Assembly (NCBI GenBank): GCA_945897955.1
Contig: CAMDGQ010000034.1
Location: 1-45,152 of the forward strand
Direction: 5' to 3'
Length of the DNA stretch: 45,152 bases
DNA from: Tepidiphilus sp. J10
Lineage (GTDB): Bacteria > Pseudomonadota > Gammaproteobacteria > Burkholderiales > Thiobacillaceae
This document shows, one piece after another, positions 17,573 through 28,289 of the stretch (position 1 is its first letter; each line of letters opens with the position of its first letter). Made by a program: the position numbers and the translations under genes. The notes below the pieces were generated by a model, which had not been told where the DNA came from, ran no database searches, and was given only the letters and a program-made list of their open reading frames with translations.

Positions 17573-18037
17573 ATGACCTTGGAGCCGATGCAGACACGCG
17601 GCAGCGTGCTGGCTTTCGACTTCGGCTTGAAACGCATCGGCGTTGCCATCGGAGATTGGGAAAATCGCCTGGCGCATCCGCTGGAAACCATTTCCGGCGA
17701 AGGCAATGAAGCGCGCTTCGGTCGTATCGCCGCGCTGATTGATGAGTGGCGACCGACGCAACTGGTCTGCGGCCTGCCGTTCTCCATGGATGGCGCGGAA
17801 CACGACCTGACCCGGCGCGCGCGCCGCTTCGCCAATCAACTCAATGGCCGTTTCGGCCTGCCGGTGGCGCTGGTGGATGAGCGACTGACCTCGTTCGACG
17901 CCGATCTGCGCCTGCGCGAAGCCGGGGTAAAGGGAAGCGCCCGCAAAGGCCTCGACGACGCGGTCGCGGCGCAACAAATTCTTCAGGACTATTTCGATCA
18001 TGCCCATGCAACTGCCTCCGCAACTGCCCTCGCCTGA
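17573..18037 (+). CDS. ruvX: RuvX/YqgF family putative pre-16S rRNA nuclease
   Basis: 154 residues from ATG 17573 (149 if ATG 17588, [13 protein letters not shown], is used). RNase H-like fold with the family motifs [29 protein letters not shown] and [10 protein letters not shown]; the acidic residues Asp in FDFG, Glu in DERLTS and Asp in GLDDAVAA form the active site. Homologues process the 5' end of 16S rRNA or act as Holliday junction resolvases. AAGGATAA before ATG 17573 supports that start, and this site lies at the tip of the inverted-repeat element. The last 38 nt overlap pyrR in another frame. Confidence 0.93.
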   Translation: MTLEPMQTRGSVLAFDFGLKRIGVAIGDWENRLAHPLETISGEGNEARFGRIAALIDEWRPTQLVCGLPFSMDGAEHDLTRRARRFANQLNGRFGLPVALVDERLTSFDADLRLREAGVKGSARKGLDDAVAAQQILQDYFDHAHATASATALA

Positions 18038-18515
18038 ACAACTCATCGACGCCCTGGTGGCGCAGATCAAGCCGCAGATCCATTCCGATTGCGCGCTGGT
18101 CGGCATTCACACCGGCGGCGTCTGGATCATGGACGCGCTGGCCGAGCGACTGGGGGCCGATATCCCGCGCGGGGTGCTCGACATCGCGTTTTATCGCGAC
18201 GATTTTTCGCGCATCGGCCTGCATCCCGAGAGCAAACCTTCGCATCTGCCGTTCGACGTGGAAGACCGCCGCATCCTGCTGCTCGATGACGTGCTCTACA
18301 CCGGTCGTACCATCCGCGCCGCCATGAATCTGCTGTTCGATTACGGGCGCCCGGCCGCGATCAGGCTGGCGGTGCTGGTCGATCGCGGCGGCCGTGAATT
18401 GCCGATCCAGGCCGATTACGTCGGGGTCAAGCTCGATCTGGCGGCGGATGAGCACATTTCTCTGGAGAACAACGAATCCGAAGGCCTGCACTTCGTCATG
18501 AAGAGGAAGCCATGA
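18000..18515 (+). CDS. pyrR: PyrR: pyrimidine operon regulator / uracil phosphoribosyltransferase family
   Basis: 171 residues. The PRPP-binding loop is [18 protein letters not shown], and [13 protein letters not shown] and [17 protein letters not shown] are typical PyrR blocks. In Gram-positive bacteria PyrR is an RNA-binding attenuator; in Gram-negative bacteria with a pyrR-pyrB-pyrC' cluster its regulatory role is less certain, and I see no PyrR-binding loop upstream. It overlaps ruvX by 38 nt and pyrB by 4 nt (ATGA), so the block is translationally coupled. Confidence 0.92.
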   Translation: MPMQLPPQLPSPEQLIDALVAQIKPQIHSDCALVGIHTGGVWIMDALAERLGADIPRGVLDIAFYRDDFSRIGLHPESKPSHLPFDVEDRRILLLDDVLYTGRTIRAAMNLLFDYGRPAAIRLAVLVDRGGRELPIQADYVGVKLDLAADEHISLENNESEGLHFVMKRKP

Positions 18516-19471
18516 GCGCCAACAACCTGCAACTGACCGACGATGGCCGCCTGCGCCATCTGCTGACGCTGGATGGTCTGCCGGCGCGCATCCTGAACCA
18601 GATACTCGATACCGCCGCCTCGTTCATCACGGTGACCGACGCGGATCGGGACGTGAAGAAAGTGCCGCTGCTGCGTGGCAAGGCGATCTTCAACATCTTC
18701 TTCGAGAACTCCACGCGTACCCGCACAACCTTCGAGATCGCCGCCAAGCGGCTGTCCGCCGACGTGGTCAACCTGAACATCAACGCTTCCTCGCAGAGCA
18801 AGGGCGAAACCCTGCTCGACACCATCGCCAATCTGTCGGCGATGCAGGCCGACATGTTCATCGTGCGTCACGCCGCCGCCGGCGCCGGGCACCTGATCGC
18901 GCGCCATGTCGAGCCGCACATTCATATCGTCAATGCCGGCGACGGCCGCTGTTCGCACCCGACGCAGGGCCTGCTCGACATGTTCACGCTGCGTCACTAC
19001 AAGGGTCCGTTTCACAACCTGCGCGTTGCGATCGTCGGCGACGTGCTGCATTCGCGCGTCGCGCGTTCGCAGATTCACGCGCTGACCACGCTGGGTTGCC
19101 CGGAAGTGCGCGTCGTTGCACCCAAAACGCTGTTGCCGCGCGATGTGGAAAATCTTGGCGTGCATGTCTTCCACAAGATGGAAGAAGGCATCAAGGATGT
19201 CGATGCAGTGCTGATGCTGCGCCTGCAGAACGAGCGCATGCGCGGCTCGCGTCTGCCCTCTGCCGGCGAGTACTACAAGCACTGGGGTTTGACACCCGAA
19301 AAGCTGAAACTGGCCAGGCCGGATGCCATCGTCATGCATCCGGGACCGATGAATCGCGGCGTCGAGATCGACTCGGCGGTAGCCGACGGCATGCAGTCGG
19401 TGATCCTGTCGCAGGTCACTTTCGGCATCGCGGTGCGCATGGCGGTGATGAGCATACTGGCGGGGAATTGA
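18512..19471 (+). CDS. pyrB: Aspartate carbamoyltransferase catalytic subunit
   Basis: 319 residues. Catalyses carbamoyl phosphate plus aspartate to carbamoyl aspartate in UMP synthesis. The carbamoyl phosphate site is [13 protein letters not shown], and [27 protein letters not shown] and the aspartate-site [13 protein letters not shown] are present. In this class the enzyme forms a dodecamer with the inactive dihydroorotase homologue encoded just downstream; no pyrI is seen. Confidence 0.97.
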   Translation: MSANNLQLTDDGRLRHLLTLDGLPARILNQILDTAASFITVTDADRDVKKVPLLRGKAIFNIFFENSTRTRTTFEIAAKRLSADVVNLNINASSQSKGETLLDTIANLSAMQADMFIVRHAAAGAGHLIARHVEPHIHIVNAGDGRCSHPTQGLLDMFTLRHYKGPFHNLRVAIVGDVLHSRVARSQIHALTTLGCPEVRVVAPKTLLPRDVENLGVHVFHKMEEGIKDVDAVLMLRLQNERMRGSRLPSAGEYYKHWGLTPEKLKLARPDAIVMHPGPMNRGVEIDSAVADGMQSVILSQVTFGIAVRMAVMSILAGN

Positions 19472-19484
19472 GGGAAAACCGAAC

Positions 19485-20786
19485 ATGAAGATTCATATCA
19501 AGAACGGCCGTGTCATCGACCCCGCTTCCGGCCTCGATGCGGTCACGGACATCTATGTCGCGGCCAGCCATATCGTCGGCGTCGGCCAGATACCGCGAGA
19601 TTTCCACGCCAACCAGGTGATCGACGCCAGCGGCCTGATCGTCTGCCCGGGCCTGGTCGATCTGTCGGTGCGCCTGCGCGAGCCCGGCCTGGAATACATG
19701 GCGACGCTGGAAACCGAGATGCACGCGGCAGCGGTCGGCGGCGTTACATCATTGGCCTGTCCGCCGGATACCGACCCGCCGCTGGACGAACCGGGTCTGG
19801 TGGAAATGCTCAAGTTCCGTGCCAAACACATGCCGGGGCCACGGGTGTACCCGGTCGGCGCGCTGACCAAGAAACTGAAGGGCGAGGGCATCACCGAAAT
19901 GGCCGAGCTCACCGAAGCCGGCTGCATCGCGTTCAGCCAGGCCGACGCGCCGCTGATCGACACGCAAGTGCTACTGCGCGCGATGGAATACGCCAAGACC
20001 TTCGAGTTGTCGGTCTGGCTGCGTCCGCAGGACGCCCATCTGGCGCGCGAGGGTGTCGCGCACGACGGTGTCGTCGCCGCGCGGCTGGGATTCCCGCCGA
20101 TACCGGTGCCGGCGGAAACCGTCGCGCTGTCGACCATCCTGCTGCTGGTGCGCGAAACCGGCGCGCGCGTACACCTGGCCCGCCTGTCCAGCCGTGCCGG
20201 CATCGAGATGGTGCGGCGTGCCAAACACGACGGCCTGCCGTTGACGTGTGACGTCAGCATTCATCACGTCCATCTGTCGGAAATGGACACCGCCGACTTC
20301 AACGCCAACTGCCATCTGATCCCGCCGCTGCGCAGCCAGCGTGACCGCGACGCGATCCGCCAGGGCCTGGCCGACGGCACCATCGACGCGATCTGTTCCG
20401 ACCATGCGCCGGTCGATGACGACGCCAAGGAATTGCCGTTCCAGGAGGCCGAACCCGGCGCCACCGGGGTAGAACTGCTGTTGCCGCTGACCTTGAAATG
20501 GGCGCGCGAATGCGGTGTGCCGCTGGGCAAGGCGCTGAGTTACATCACGCAGCATCCGGCCCGCGTTCTCGGTGTCGATGCCGGTCGCATCGGCGTCGGC
20601 CGGCCCGCCGATCTGTGCCTGTTCGACCCGGAAGCAAGCTGGGTGGTGAATCGCGGCAACCTCGCCAGTCTGGGCAAGAACAGCCCGTTCCTCGGCCTGG
20701 AAATGCAGGGCCGCGTGCAATACACCCTGATCGACGGGCATCTGGATTACCGGCGCGGCACTCCGCACAACGTCCATCACGGATGA
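19485..20786 (+). CDS. pyrX: Non-catalytic dihydroorotase homologue (PyrC'/PyrX)
   Basis: 433 residues with the amidohydrolase fold of class I dihydroorotase. The metal-binding HxH that should follow the first strand is replaced: CPGLVDLSVRLREPG has Ser61 and Arg63 in place of the two histidines. Later blocks remain recognisable (DVSIHHVHL, ICSDHAPVD, and the final GxxxxGxxADLCLFDP). In Pseudomonas and relatives such inactive homologues are structural partners required by PyrB. The gene lies 13 nt after pyrB with GAGGGAAAA before the ATG. A separate active dihydroorotase must exist elsewhere in the genome (inference). Confidence 0.88.
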   Translation: MKIHIKNGRVIDPASGLDAVTDIYVAASHIVGVGQIPRDFHANQVIDASGLIVCPGLVDLSVRLREPGLEYMATLETEMHAAAVGGVTSLACPPDTDPPLDEPGLVEMLKFRAKHMPGPRVYPVGALTKKLKGEGITEMAELTEAGCIAFSQADAPLIDTQVLLRAMEYAKTFELSVWLRPQDAHLAREGVAHDGVVAARLGFPPIPVPAETVALSTILLLVRETGARVHLARLSSRAGIEMVRRAKHDGLPLTCDVSIHHVHLSEMDTADFNANCHLIPPLRSQRDRDAIRQGLADGTIDAICSDHAPVDDDAKELPFQEAEPGATGVELLLPLTLKWARECGVPLGKALSYITQHPARVLGVDAGRIGVGRPADLCLFDPEASWVVNRGNLASLGKNSPFLGLEMQGRVQYTLIDGHLDYRRGTPHNVHHG

Positions 20787-20894
20787 ATGTTTCTATAAAT
20801 TCACCCGCAAGTTGTTGATTCCGCAGGGTGGTGAAGCAACGTTTTTCGAGCGTCGTTCGGGTGACCGGCCTGCGCAAAGAAAAGCGCGTGCCGC

Positions 20895-20922
20895 TTCGCA
20901 TTGCGCGCGCTTACGGGATAAT
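20895..20922 (+). promoter_or_regulatory. Candidate promoter of the histidine operon
   Basis: TTCGCA (20895-20900) and GATAAT (20917-20922) are separated by 16 bp, about 26 nt before hisG. The 162-bp gap after pyrX shows no His-rich leader peptide or attenuator hairpin. Confidence 0.5.
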
Positions 20923-20948
20923 CGCCTGTCTGTTCAGGAAACGTTTTC

Positions 20949-21596
20949 ATGACTCAAATCACCCTTGCCCTTTCCAAGGGCCGCATTTTCGAAGAAACCC
21001 TGCCGCTGCTGGCAGCAGCCGGTATTGTGCCGAGCGAGAACCCGGAGTCCTCGCGCAAGCTGATCATCGAGACCAATCGGCCCGATGTGCGCCTGATCAT
21101 CGTGCGCGCCAGCGATGTGCCGACCTACGTTCAGCATGGTGCCGCCGATCTCGGCATCGCCGGCAAGGATGTGCTGATCGAGCACGGCGGCGAAGGTCTG
21201 TATCAGCCGGTCGATCTGAACATCGCCAAGTGCCGCATGATGGTGGCGACGCCGGTCGGCTTCGATTACCCGGCCGCTGTGCGGCGCGGTGCGCGGCTGC
21301 GCGTGGCAACCAAGTACGTCAACACGGCGCGCCTGCATTTCGCCGAGAAGGGCGTGCATATCGATCTGATCAAGCTTTATGGTTCGATGGAACTGGCTCC
21401 GCTGATCGGCTTATCCGATGTCATCGTCGATCTGGTCTCCACCGGCGGCACGCTGAAGGCGAACAACCTGGTCGCGGTTGAAGAAATCATGCAGATCAGT
21501 TCGCGTCTGGTGGTCAATCAGGCCGCGCTGAAGCTGAAGCACGACGTCATTCAGCCGATCATCGAAACTTTTCGCGGCGCGGCAGCCAGGAGCTAA
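20949..21596 (+). CDS. hisG: ATP phosphoribosyltransferase, short form (catalytic subunit HisG)
   Basis: 215 residues, the short HisG that lacks the C-terminal regulatory domain and works with HisZ. First step of histidine synthesis: ATP plus PRPP to phosphoribosyl-ATP. Blocks are [47 protein letters not shown] and the PRPP loop [15 protein letters not shown]. HisZ is not in the window and would have to be elsewhere. First gene of hisGDCBHAFIE. Confidence 0.97.
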   Translation: MTQITLALSKGRIFEETLPLLAAAGIVPSENPESSRKLIIETNRPDVRLIIVRASDVPTYVQHGAADLGIAGKDVLIEHGGEGLYQPVDLNIAKCRMMVATPVGFDYPAAVRRGARLRVATKYVNTARLHFAEKGVHIDLIKLYGSMELAPLIGLSDVIVDLVSTGGTLKANNLVAVEEIMQISSRLVVNQAALKLKHDVIQPIIETFRGAAARS

Positions 21597-21625
21597 AGCC
21601 GGCGGTTAATCAGCCGGGGCGCGGC

Positions 21626-21631
21626 TATAAT
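21626..21631 (+). promoter_or_regulatory. -10 element (TATAAT) upstream of hisD
   Basis: A perfect TATAAT in the 74-bp gap between hisG and hisD, followed by a GC-rich discriminator. The -35 is poor. It may be an internal promoter of the his operon. Confidence 0.45.
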
Positions 21632-21670
21632 TCGCCGCGTCCTTCCCGCAACTCATGTAATCCCCTGATC

Positions 21671-22990
21671 ATGGCCGATCTCCCCGCAGACCTTTCCATC
21701 ACCCGGCTGGATGCCGCCAGCGCCGATTTCCGTGCGCGTCTGGCCGAGCTGCTGGCGTTCAACGACGCAACCGACAGTGAGGTGCAGAACGCGGTGTCCG
21801 GGATTCTGGCCGGCGTGCGCGCCAGAGGCGACGCGGCGGTGCTGGAATACACCGCGCGCTTCGATCGCCTGAATGCGCCGGACATGGCCGCGCTGGAACT
21901 CTCGCAAGCCGATCTGCACGCCGCGCTGGGCAAGTTGCCGTTGCGTCTGGAGCAGGCGTTGCGCCAGGCCGCCGAACGGGTGCGGGTGTATCACGAGAAG
22001 CAGCGCATGGAATCCTGGACCTACACCGAGCCGGACGGCACCGTGCTGGGCCAGCAGGTGACCGCGCTCGACCGCGTCGGCCTGTATGTGCCGGGCGGCA
22101 AGGCGGCGTATCCGTCTTCGGTGTTGATGAACGCGATTCCGGCCAAGGTGGCAGGGGTCAAGGAATTGATCATGGTCGTGCCGACCCCGGATGGCGTGCG
22201 CAACGACCTGGTGCTGGCCGCTGCGGCGGTCGCCGGGGTGGATCGGGTGTTCACCATCGGCGGTGCGCAGGCTGTCGCGGCGCTGGCCTACGGCACCGAG
22301 ACCATTCCGCAGGTGGACAAGATCGTCGGTCCCGGCAACGCCTATGTCGCCGAGGCCAAGCGGCGCGTGTTTGGCATCGTCGGCATCGACATGATCGCCG
22401 GGCCATCGGAAATCCTGGTGATCTGCGACGGCCAGACCAACCCGGACTGGATCGCGATGGATCTGTTCTCGCAGGCCGAACATGACGAACTGGCGCAATC
22501 GATCCTGATCTGTCCGGATGCGGCTTATCTGGATGCGGTGCAGGCCAGCATCAACAAGCTGTTGCCGACCCTGCCGCGCCAGGACGTGATCGCCGCCTCG
22601 ATCGGCAATCGCGCCGGCCTGATTCTTTGCCGCGACCTCGATGAGGCCGCCGAGATAGCCAATTTCATCGCGCCGGAGCATCTGGAACTGTCGGTGGCGG
22701 ACCCGGACGCGATGCTGCCGAAGATACGCCACGCCGGCGCCATCTTCATGGGCCGCAATACCTGCGAGGCGCTGGGCGATTACTGCGCCGGCCCCAACCA
22801 TGTCCTGCCGACTTCGCGCACCGCGCGTTTCTCCTCGCCGCTTGGCGTGTACGACTTCCAGAAGCGTTCCAGCCTGATCCACGTTTCCGACGCCGGCGCC
22901 AAAACGCTGGGCGAGATCGCTTCCGCGCTGGCCTACGGCGAAGGTCTGCAGGCGCATGGCCGTTCGGCGGAATACCGGATGGGACGCTGA
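21671..22990 (+). CDS. hisD: Histidinol dehydrogenase
   Basis: 439 residues. Oxidises L-histidinol to histidine in two NAD-dependent steps with a zinc ion. Visible signature blocks are [65 protein letters not shown] and [10 protein letters not shown]; the catalytic Glu-His pair lies in the last (APEH), and the zinc ligands in QAEHDE and later Asp/His positions. Start ATG 21671 fits the usual length; no strong ribosome-binding site. Confidence 0.97.
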   Translation: MADLPADLSITRLDAASADFRARLAELLAFNDATDSEVQNAVSGILAGVRARGDAAVLEYTARFDRLNAPDMAALELSQADLHAALGKLPLRLEQALRQAAERVRVYHEKQRMESWTYTEPDGTVLGQQVTALDRVGLYVPGGKAAYPSSVLMNAIPAKVAGVKELIMVVPTPDGVRNDLVLAAAAVAGVDRVFTIGGAQAVAALAYGTETIPQVDKIVGPGNAYVAEAKRRVFGIVGIDMIAGPSEILVICDGQTNPDWIAMDLFSQAEHDELAQSILICPDAAYLDAVQASINKLLPTLPRQDVIAASIGNRAGLILCRDLDEAAEIANFIAPEHLELSVADPDAMLPKIRHAGAIFMGRNTCEALGDYCAGPNHVLPTSRTARFSSPLGVYDFQKRSSLIHVSDAGAKTLGEIASALAYGEGLQAHGRSAEYRMGR

Positions 22991-23052
22991 GCGGTAAATA
23001 GCGGGTTGTCCCCGGCGAAATCCGCCGCCGCCACCCGCCACCAGCAAAAACA

Positions 23053-24129
23053 ATGACTCCTGAACAGCTCATCCGCCCGGAAATTCAGCGCCTGTCGGCT
23101 TACCACGTCGCCGGTGCGGCCGGCATGGTCAAGCTGGATGCAATGGAGAACCCGTATTCGTTGCCGGACGACTTGCGCGCCGAACTGGCCGATCAACTGC
23201 GCGACGCGGCGATCAACCGTTATCCGGACCCGCATGCGGCGGCGGTGCAACTGGCTTTGCGACAGGCGTTCGGCATCGAGCCGGCCTACGACATCCTGCT
23301 CGGCAACGGCTCCGACGAACTGATCCAGATTGTCGCCAGTGCGCTGGCCAAGCCCGGCGCAGCCCTGCTGGCAGTGGAGCCATCCTTCGTCATGTATCGG
23401 ATGATCGCGGAGTTCACCGGCCTGCGTTATGTCGGCGTGCCGCTGCGGCCCGACTTCACGCTGGACGAGGCGGCGGTGCTGGACGCCATCGAGCGCGAAC
23501 AGCCGGAACTGGTGTTCCTGGCCTATCCCAACAACCCCACCGGCAATGCGTTCGAGCGTGGCGCGATCGAACGCATCCTCGCTGCCGCGCCCGGTCTGGT
23601 GGTGATCGACGAGGCCTACCATGCTTTCACCGGCGGCCTGAGTTTTCTCGCCGATCTGGCGCGTTTCGACAACCTGCTGCTGATGCGCACGGTGTCCAAG
23701 CTCGGCCTGGCCGGCCTGCGACTCGGGTATCTGGCCGGCAAGCCGGCCTGGATCACGCAGTTCGACAAAATCCGCCTGCCCTACAACATCAACGTGCTGA
23801 CCCAGGTCGCGGCGCGCTTCGCGCTGGAACATGTCGCGGTGCTGGAAAATCAGGCCGCGCGACTGGTTGTCGAGCGGGAACGTCTGCTGTTGGCTCTGTC
23901 CGCTTTGAATGGCGTGCAGACCTTCCCGAGCAGCGCCAATTTCATCCTGTTCCGCCTGCCGGATGCGGCGCGGGTGTTCTCCGGCCTCAAGCAGCGCGGT
24001 ATCCTGATCAAAAACCTGCATGGCGGCCATCCATTGCTCGACAATTGCCTGCGCGTCACGGTTGGCGCGCCGCAAGAGAACGATGCTTTCCTGGACGCCT
24101 TGCGCGCTGAACTCGAGTTGGAAAACTGA
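23053..24129 (+). CDS. hisC: Histidinol-phosphate aminotransferase
   Basis: 358 residues, PLP-dependent fold type I. The PLP lysine is in [14 protein letters not shown]; other marks are [37 protein letters not shown] and [10 protein letters not shown]. Converts imidazole acetol phosphate to histidinol phosphate. It starts 62 nt after hisD and ends 1 nt before hisB. Confidence 0.96.
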   Translation: MTPEQLIRPEIQRLSAYHVAGAAGMVKLDAMENPYSLPDDLRAELADQLRDAAINRYPDPHAAAVQLALRQAFGIEPAYDILLGNGSDELIQIVASALAKPGAALLAVEPSFVMYRMIAEFTGLRYVGVPLRPDFTLDEAAVLDAIEREQPELVFLAYPNNPTGNAFERGAIERILAAAPGLVVIDEAYHAFTGGLSFLADLARFDNLLLMRTVSKLGLAGLRLGYLAGKPAWITQFDKIRLPYNINVLTQVAARFALEHVAVLENQAARLVVERERLLLALSALNGVQTFPSSANFILFRLPDAARVFSGLKQRGILIKNLHGGHPLLDNCLRVTVGAPQENDAFLDALRAELELEN

Positions 24130-24130
24130 A

Positions 24131-24721
24131 ATGAACCGTAGTGCCGAAGTCACCCGCAACACCCTGGAAACCCGGATAACCGTCCGCGTCGATCTCGATG
24201 GTTCCGGCAAGGCCGCGTTCCAGACCGGTCTGCCGTTTCTCGATCACATGCTGGATCAGGTCGCGCGGCATGGTCTGGTCGATCTGGGCATCAATGCCGA
24301 GGGCGATCTGCACATCGACGCGCACCATACCGCCGAGGATCTCGGCATCACGCTGGGCCAGGCTTTCGCCAAGGCGGTGGGCGACAAGAAGGGCATCCGC
24401 CGTTACGGCCACGCCTATGTGCCACTCGATGAAGCCTTGTCACGCGTGGTGATCGACCTGTCCGGTCGTCCGGGGCTGGAATACCACATCGAATTCACCC
24501 GCGCCCGTATCGGCGAGTTCGATGTCGATCTGTTCCGCGAATTTTTCCAGGGCTTCGTCAATCATGCCGGTGTCACGCTGCATATCGACAACCTGCGCGG
24601 CATCAATGCGCACCATCAGGCCGAGACCGTGTTCAAGGCCTTCGGCCGCGCGCTGCGCATGGCGCTGGAAGTCGATCCGCGCATGGGCGATGCGATGCCT
24701 TCAACCAAGGGGTCGCTGTAA
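24131..24721 (+). CDS. hisB: Imidazoleglycerol-phosphate dehydratase
   Basis: 196 residues, the monofunctional form without the phosphatase domain of enterobacterial HisB. The manganese-binding motifs are [24 protein letters not shown], and [19 protein letters not shown] in the second half. ATG 24131 comes one base after the hisC stop (TGAAATG); the upstream open frame overlaps hisC. Its stop overlaps the hisH start (TAATG). Confidence 0.97.
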   Translation: MNRSAEVTRNTLETRITVRVDLDGSGKAAFQTGLPFLDHMLDQVARHGLVDLGINAEGDLHIDAHHTAEDLGITLGQAFAKAVGDKKGIRRYGHAYVPLDEALSRVVIDLSGRPGLEYHIEFTRARIGEFDVDLFREFFQGFVNHAGVTLHIDNLRGINAHHQAETVFKAFGRALRMALEVDPRMGDAMPSTKGSL

Positions 24722-25371
24722 TGCCTGCGGACATTGCGATCATCGACTACGGCATGGGCAATCTGTTGTCCGTTTCGAAAGCGTTCGAGCACGTCGCACC
24801 CGAGGCGAAAGTCTCGGTCACCGCCGACCCGGCAGTCATCGCGGCGGCGACTCGGGTGGTGTTTCCCGGCGTCGGCGCGATGCCGGACTGTATGCGCGAA
24901 CTAGCCGCGCGCGGCTTGACCGACGTGGTCAAACAGGCGGCGGCGAGCAAGCCGTTCCTGGGCATCTGCCTGGGCATGCAGGCCTTGTTCGAACACAGCG
25001 AAGAGGGTGATTGCGCCGGTCTCGGCCTGCTGCCCGGCACGGTGCGCCTGTTCCCCGCCGACGCGATGAAAGACGCGGCCGGCAACAAACTGAAAGTGCC
25101 GCACATCGGCTGGAATCAGGTGCAGCAAGGCATGTCGCACCCGATGTGGGCCGGCATCGAGGATGGCGAGCGTTTCTACTTCGTACACAGCTACTATGCC
25201 GAACCGGCCGATCCGGCGCTGGTAGCCGGTTTTGCCCATTACCCGTTTGCATTCACCTGCGCGGTGGCGCGTGACAACGTGTTCGCCGTGCAGTTTCACC
25301 CCGAGAAGAGCCAGGCCGCAGGCTTGGCGCTGCTCGCCAATTTCATAACTTGGGAAGGTAATCCGAGGTAA
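24721..25371 (+). CDS. hisH: Imidazole glycerol phosphate synthase, glutamine amidotransferase subunit
   Basis: 216 residues, class I glutaminase. Nucleophile Cys83 in FLGICLGMQALF, and His193 and Glu195 in FHPEKSQ complete the triad. Supplies ammonia to HisF. The start matches [18 protein letters not shown]. Followed by hisA after 3 nt. Confidence 0.97.
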   Translation: MPADIAIIDYGMGNLLSVSKAFEHVAPEAKVSVTADPAVIAAATRVVFPGVGAMPDCMRELAARGLTDVVKQAAASKPFLGICLGMQALFEHSEEGDCAGLGLLPGTVRLFPADAMKDAAGNKLKVPHIGWNQVQQGMSHPMWAGIEDGERFYFVHSYYAEPADPALVAGFAHYPFAFTCAVARDNVFAVQFHPEKSQAAGLALLANFITWEGNPR

Positions 25372-25374
25372 GCC

Positions 25375-26118
25375 ATGCTCATCATCCCGGCGATCGATCT
25401 CAAAGATGGTCATTGTGTTCGTCTCAAACAGGGCGAAATGGACAGTGCGACGGTGTTTTCCGCCAATCCGGCGGATATGGCAGCCAAGTGGCTGGCCAAT
25501 GGCGCGCGCCGCCTGCATCTGGTCGACCTGAACGGCGCCTTCGCCGGCAAGCCGATCAACGAGAAGGCGATCAAGGCGATCACCGATGAACTAGGCGATG
25601 AAATCCCTGTGCAGCTCGGGGGAGGCATCCGTGACCTGGACACCATCGAGCGCTATCTCGACGACGGCATCACCTACGTCATCATCGGCAGCGCGGCTGT
25701 GAAGAATCCCGGCTTTCTGCGCGACGCCTGCACCGCCTTTCCGGGCCGCATCATCGTCGGCCTCGATGCCAAGGACGGCAAGGTGGCGGTGGAGGGCTGG
25801 TCGAAAGTCACCGGCCATGACGTCATCGACCTGGCCAGGCGCTTCCAGGATTACGGCGTCGAATCCGTGGTTTACACCGACATCGGTCGCGACGGCATGC
25901 TCTCCGGCGTCAACATCGAAGCCACCGTGCGCCTGGCGCAGGCGCTGACCATTCCGGTCATCGCCAGTGGCGGCGTCACCAATCTCGACGATGTGCGCAA
26001 CCTTTGCGCCGTCGAGGGCGAGGGCATCATGGGCGCCATCACCGGCCGCGCGATCTATGAAGGCACGCTGGATTTCACCGCCGCGCAAGCGCTGGCGGAT
26101 GAACTGAGCGAGGCGTAG
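25375..26118 (+). CDS. hisA: ProFAR isomerase HisA
   Basis: 247 residues, beta/alpha barrel. The two catalytic aspartates are Asp8 (IPAIDLKDG) and Asp131 (VGLDAKDGK); phosphate-binding loops are LGGGIRD and ASGGVTN. Carries out the Amadori rearrangement of ProFAR to PRFAR. The ribosome-binding site GAGGTAA spans the hisH stop. hisF follows 7 nt downstream. Confidence 0.97.
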   Translation: MLIIPAIDLKDGHCVRLKQGEMDSATVFSANPADMAAKWLANGARRLHLVDLNGAFAGKPINEKAIKAITDELGDEIPVQLGGGIRDLDTIERYLDDGITYVIIGSAAVKNPGFLRDACTAFPGRIIVGLDAKDGKVAVEGWSKVTGHDVIDLARRFQDYGVESVVYTDIGRDGMLSGVNIEATVRLAQALTIPVIASGGVTNLDDVRNLCAVEGEGIMGAITGRAIYEGTLDFTAAQALADELSEA

Positions 26119-26125
26119 TCAATCC

Positions 26126-26896
26126 GTGCCGCTCGCCAAACGCATCATTCCCTGTCTGGACGTCACCAACGGCCGCGTCGTCAAGGGTGTCAACTTCGTC
26201 AACCTGCGCGATGCCGGCGATCCGGTCGAGATCGCCAAGCGCTACGACGAGCAGGGCGCCGACGAACTGACTTTTCTCGACATCACGGCGACCTCCGACA
26301 ACCGCGATCTGATCCTGCACATCATCGAAGCGGTCGCCGCGCAGGTGTTCATTCCGCTGACCGTCGGCGGCGGCGTGCGCGCGGTGGAAGATGTGCGCCG
26401 CCTGCTGCACGCCGGCGCCGACAAGGTGTCGATCAACACCGCCGCCGTGTTCAACCCGCAACTGGTCAAGGATTGTTCCGACCGTTTCGGTTCGCAATGC
26501 ATCGTGGTGGCCATTGACGCCAAACAGACGGTCTGGGGCGCAGCGCCGAAATGGGAGATCTTCACCCATGGCGGCCGCAAGCCGACCGGGCTGGATGCCG
26601 TCGATTGGGCGAAGAAGATGCAGGATCTGGGCGCCGGTGAAATTCTGCTGACCAGCATGGATCGGGATGGCGCCAAAATCGGCTTCGACCTCAATCTGAC
26701 CCGCGCGATATCCGATGCGGTGAATATTCCGGTTATCGCCAGCGGCGGCGTCGGCAATCTGCAACATCTGGCGGATGGCGTGAAATTCGGCGGTGCTGAT
26801 GCGGTATTGGCGGCCAGCATTTTTCACTTCGGCGAATACACCGTCGAACAGGCCAAGAAACATATGCGGGAACAGGGAATCGAGGTGCGGCTGTGA
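26126..26896 (+). CDS. hisF: Imidazole glycerol phosphate synthase, cyclase subunit
   Basis: 256 residues, barrel related to HisA. Catalytic aspartates in [14 protein letters not shown] and VVAIDAKQT; phosphate loops in VGGGVRA and ASGGVGN. Partner of HisH, making IGP and AICAR. The start codon is GTG at 26126, which gives the usual [13 protein letters not shown] terminus. The stop overlaps the GTG start of hisI. Confidence 0.97.
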   Translation: MPLAKRIIPCLDVTNGRVVKGVNFVNLRDAGDPVEIAKRYDEQGADELTFLDITATSDNRDLILHIIEAVAAQVFIPLTVGGGVRAVEDVRRLLHAGADKVSINTAAVFNPQLVKDCSDRFGSQCIVVAIDAKQTVWGAAPKWEIFTHGGRKPTGLDAVDWAKKMQDLGAGEILLTSMDRDGAKIGFDLNLTRAISDAVNIPVIASGGVGNLQHLADGVKFGGADAVLAASIFHFGEYTVEQAKKHMREQGIEVRL

Positions 26897-27285
26897 GCGG
26901 CGAAGCGTGGTTGAACAAGGTCAACTGGTCGGAGGATGGTCTGGTGCCGGCTATTGCGCAGGACGCGGTCAGCGGCGATATCCTGATGGTCGCCTGGATG
27001 AATCGCGAGGCGCTGAAGAAAACGGTTGAACAAGGCGAAGCGGTGTACTGGTCGCGTTCGCGCAAGAAGCTGTGGCACAAGGGCGAGGAGTCCGGCCATA
27101 CCCAGAAGGTCAAGGAAATCCGCCTCGATTGCGATGAGGACGTGGTGTTGCTGAAGATTGAACAAGTTGGTGGCATCGCCTGTCATACCGGCCGTCGCAG
27201 TTGTTTCTTCCAGCGTCTGGACAAGGATCAATGGGTGACGATAGATCCGGTACTGAAAGACCCGCACGAGATTTACAAGAAATGA
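26893..27285 (+). CDS. hisI: Phosphoribosyl-AMP cyclohydrolase
   Basis: 130 residues, monofunctional. Motifs are [29 protein letters not shown] and the metal site LDCDEDVVL with [10 protein letters not shown]. Opens the purine ring of PR-AMP. It uses GTG (GTGA overlap with hisF) and overlaps hisE by ATGA. Confidence 0.96.
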   Translation: MSGEAWLNKVNWSEDGLVPAIAQDAVSGDILMVAWMNREALKKTVEQGEAVYWSRSRKKLWHKGEESGHTQKVKEIRLDCDEDVVLLKIEQVGGIACHTGRRSCFFQRLDKDQWVTIDPVLKDPHEIYKK

Positions 27286-27611
27286 GCAACGATATCCTCG
27301 CGCGTCTGGCGGAAACGCTGGAAGCGCGCAAGCAGGCCGACCCGCAAAGTTCCTATGTGGCCAAGCTCTACCACAAGGGGCTGGACGCCATCCTGAAGAA
27401 GGTCGCCGAGGAAGCGGCGGAGACCATCATGGCGGCGAAAGACGGTGTGCGTGAAAAAGTCATCTACGAAACTGCCGACCTGTGGTTTCATTCGCTGGTT
27501 TTGTTGGCCCAGCAAGGCATCCATCCGGACGAAATATTGAACGAACTGGCGCGGCGCGAAGGTTTGTCGGGCATTGCCGAGAAAGCCGGTCGTGGCAAGG
27601 AAACTGAATGA
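27282..27611 (+). CDS. hisE: Phosphoribosyl-ATP pyrophosphatase
   Basis: 109 residues, all-alpha MazG-like fold. Conserved acidic helices are [16 protein letters not shown] and [14 protein letters not shown]. Removes pyrophosphate from PR-ATP. Its ATG overlaps the hisI stop and its stop overlaps the HIT gene start, so the last four genes are coupled. Confidence 0.95.
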   Translation: MSNDILARLAETLEARKQADPQSSYVAKLYHKGLDAILKKVAEEAAETIMAAKDGVREKVIYETADLWFHSLVLLAQQGIHPDEILNELARREGLSGIAEKAGRGKETE

Positions 27612-27946
27612 GTGAAGACTGCATTTTCTGCAAGATCGTCGCGGGCGAGATACCCGCCCGGAAAATCCACGAAGACGACGAAGTCATCGCCTTCCATGAT
27701 ATTCACCCGGCCGCGCCGGTGCATTTCATGATTGTGCCGAAGGCGCATATTTCCTCGCTGGCGGATGCCGAGGCGGCCCACGAAGGGTTGCTCGGCCGGA
27801 TTCTGCTGCTGGCGCCGAAGCTGGCAAGGCAGGAGGGCCTGCACACCGGTTTTCGCACCATCATCAATACCGGCAGGGGTGGCGGGCAGGAAGTGATGCA
27901 CCTGCATGTACATATTCTGGGCGGCGGCAGTTTGCGCGCCATGTGA
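27608..27946 (+). CDS. HIT-family (HINT-like) nucleotide hydrolase
   Basis: 112 residues. N-terminal [19 protein letters not shown] and the histidine triad HLHVHIL (His98, His100, His102). HINT proteins cleave nucleoside phosphoramidates. Its position between hisE and tatA is a known betaproteobacterial arrangement; a direct link to histidine synthesis is not established. ATGA overlap with hisE. Confidence 0.94.
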   Translation: MSEDCIFCKIVAGEIPARKIHEDDEVIAFHDIHPAAPVHFMIVPKAHISSLADAEAAHEGLLGRILLLAPKLARQEGLHTGFRTIINTGRGGGQEVMHLHVHILGGGSLRAM

Positions 27947-27998
27947 TTTTCAGGCCCGTTTCAGCCGAGACGGGATTTTCAAATCAAGGAGTCAAATC

Positions 27999-28226
27999 AT
28001 GGGTTCATTCAGCATCTGGCATTGGCTGATCGTTTTGGTGATCGTGCTGTTGGTGTTCGGTACGAAGAAATTGAAGAATATTGGCGGCGACCTGGGCGGC
28101 GCAGTGAAGAATTTCAAGGACGCGATGGCGGAAGAAAAAAACAAGCCGACCGAATTGCCGCGTCAGGGTGGCGATGCGGGCGGCACGACGATCGAGGGCG
28201 AGGTCAAGGACAAGCAGCAGCATTGA
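27999..28226 (+). CDS. tatA: Sec-independent protein translocase TatA
   Basis: 75 residues: [20 protein letters not shown] membrane segment, the [10 protein letters not shown] hinge and an amphipathic helix [15 protein letters not shown], then a short charged tail. Forms the pore-like assembly for folded, twin-arginine-tagged proteins. AAGGAG lies 8 nt before the ATG. Confidence 0.96.
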   Translation: MGSFSIWHWLIVLVIVLLVFGTKKLKNIGGDLGGAVKNFKDAMAEEKNKPTELPRQGGDAGGTTIEGEVKDKQQH

Positions 28227-28289
28227 TGCGCGTCGCGGCTCTTTCCATACCCGTTCGCGACTTCGTTCGCCAAGCAGGGACAATCGCGC

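Noticed and set aside
20787..20948. Possible his-operon attenuator with leader peptide
   Set aside because: No short frame with a run of His codons and no terminator hairpin in this gap.
21653..23053. Open frame antisense to hisD (466 codons)
   Set aside because: Same kind of shadow; hisD on the other strand has all family motifs.
22933..24210. Open frame antisense to hisC (425 codons)
   Set aside because: Shadow of hisC; no domain and no start signal.
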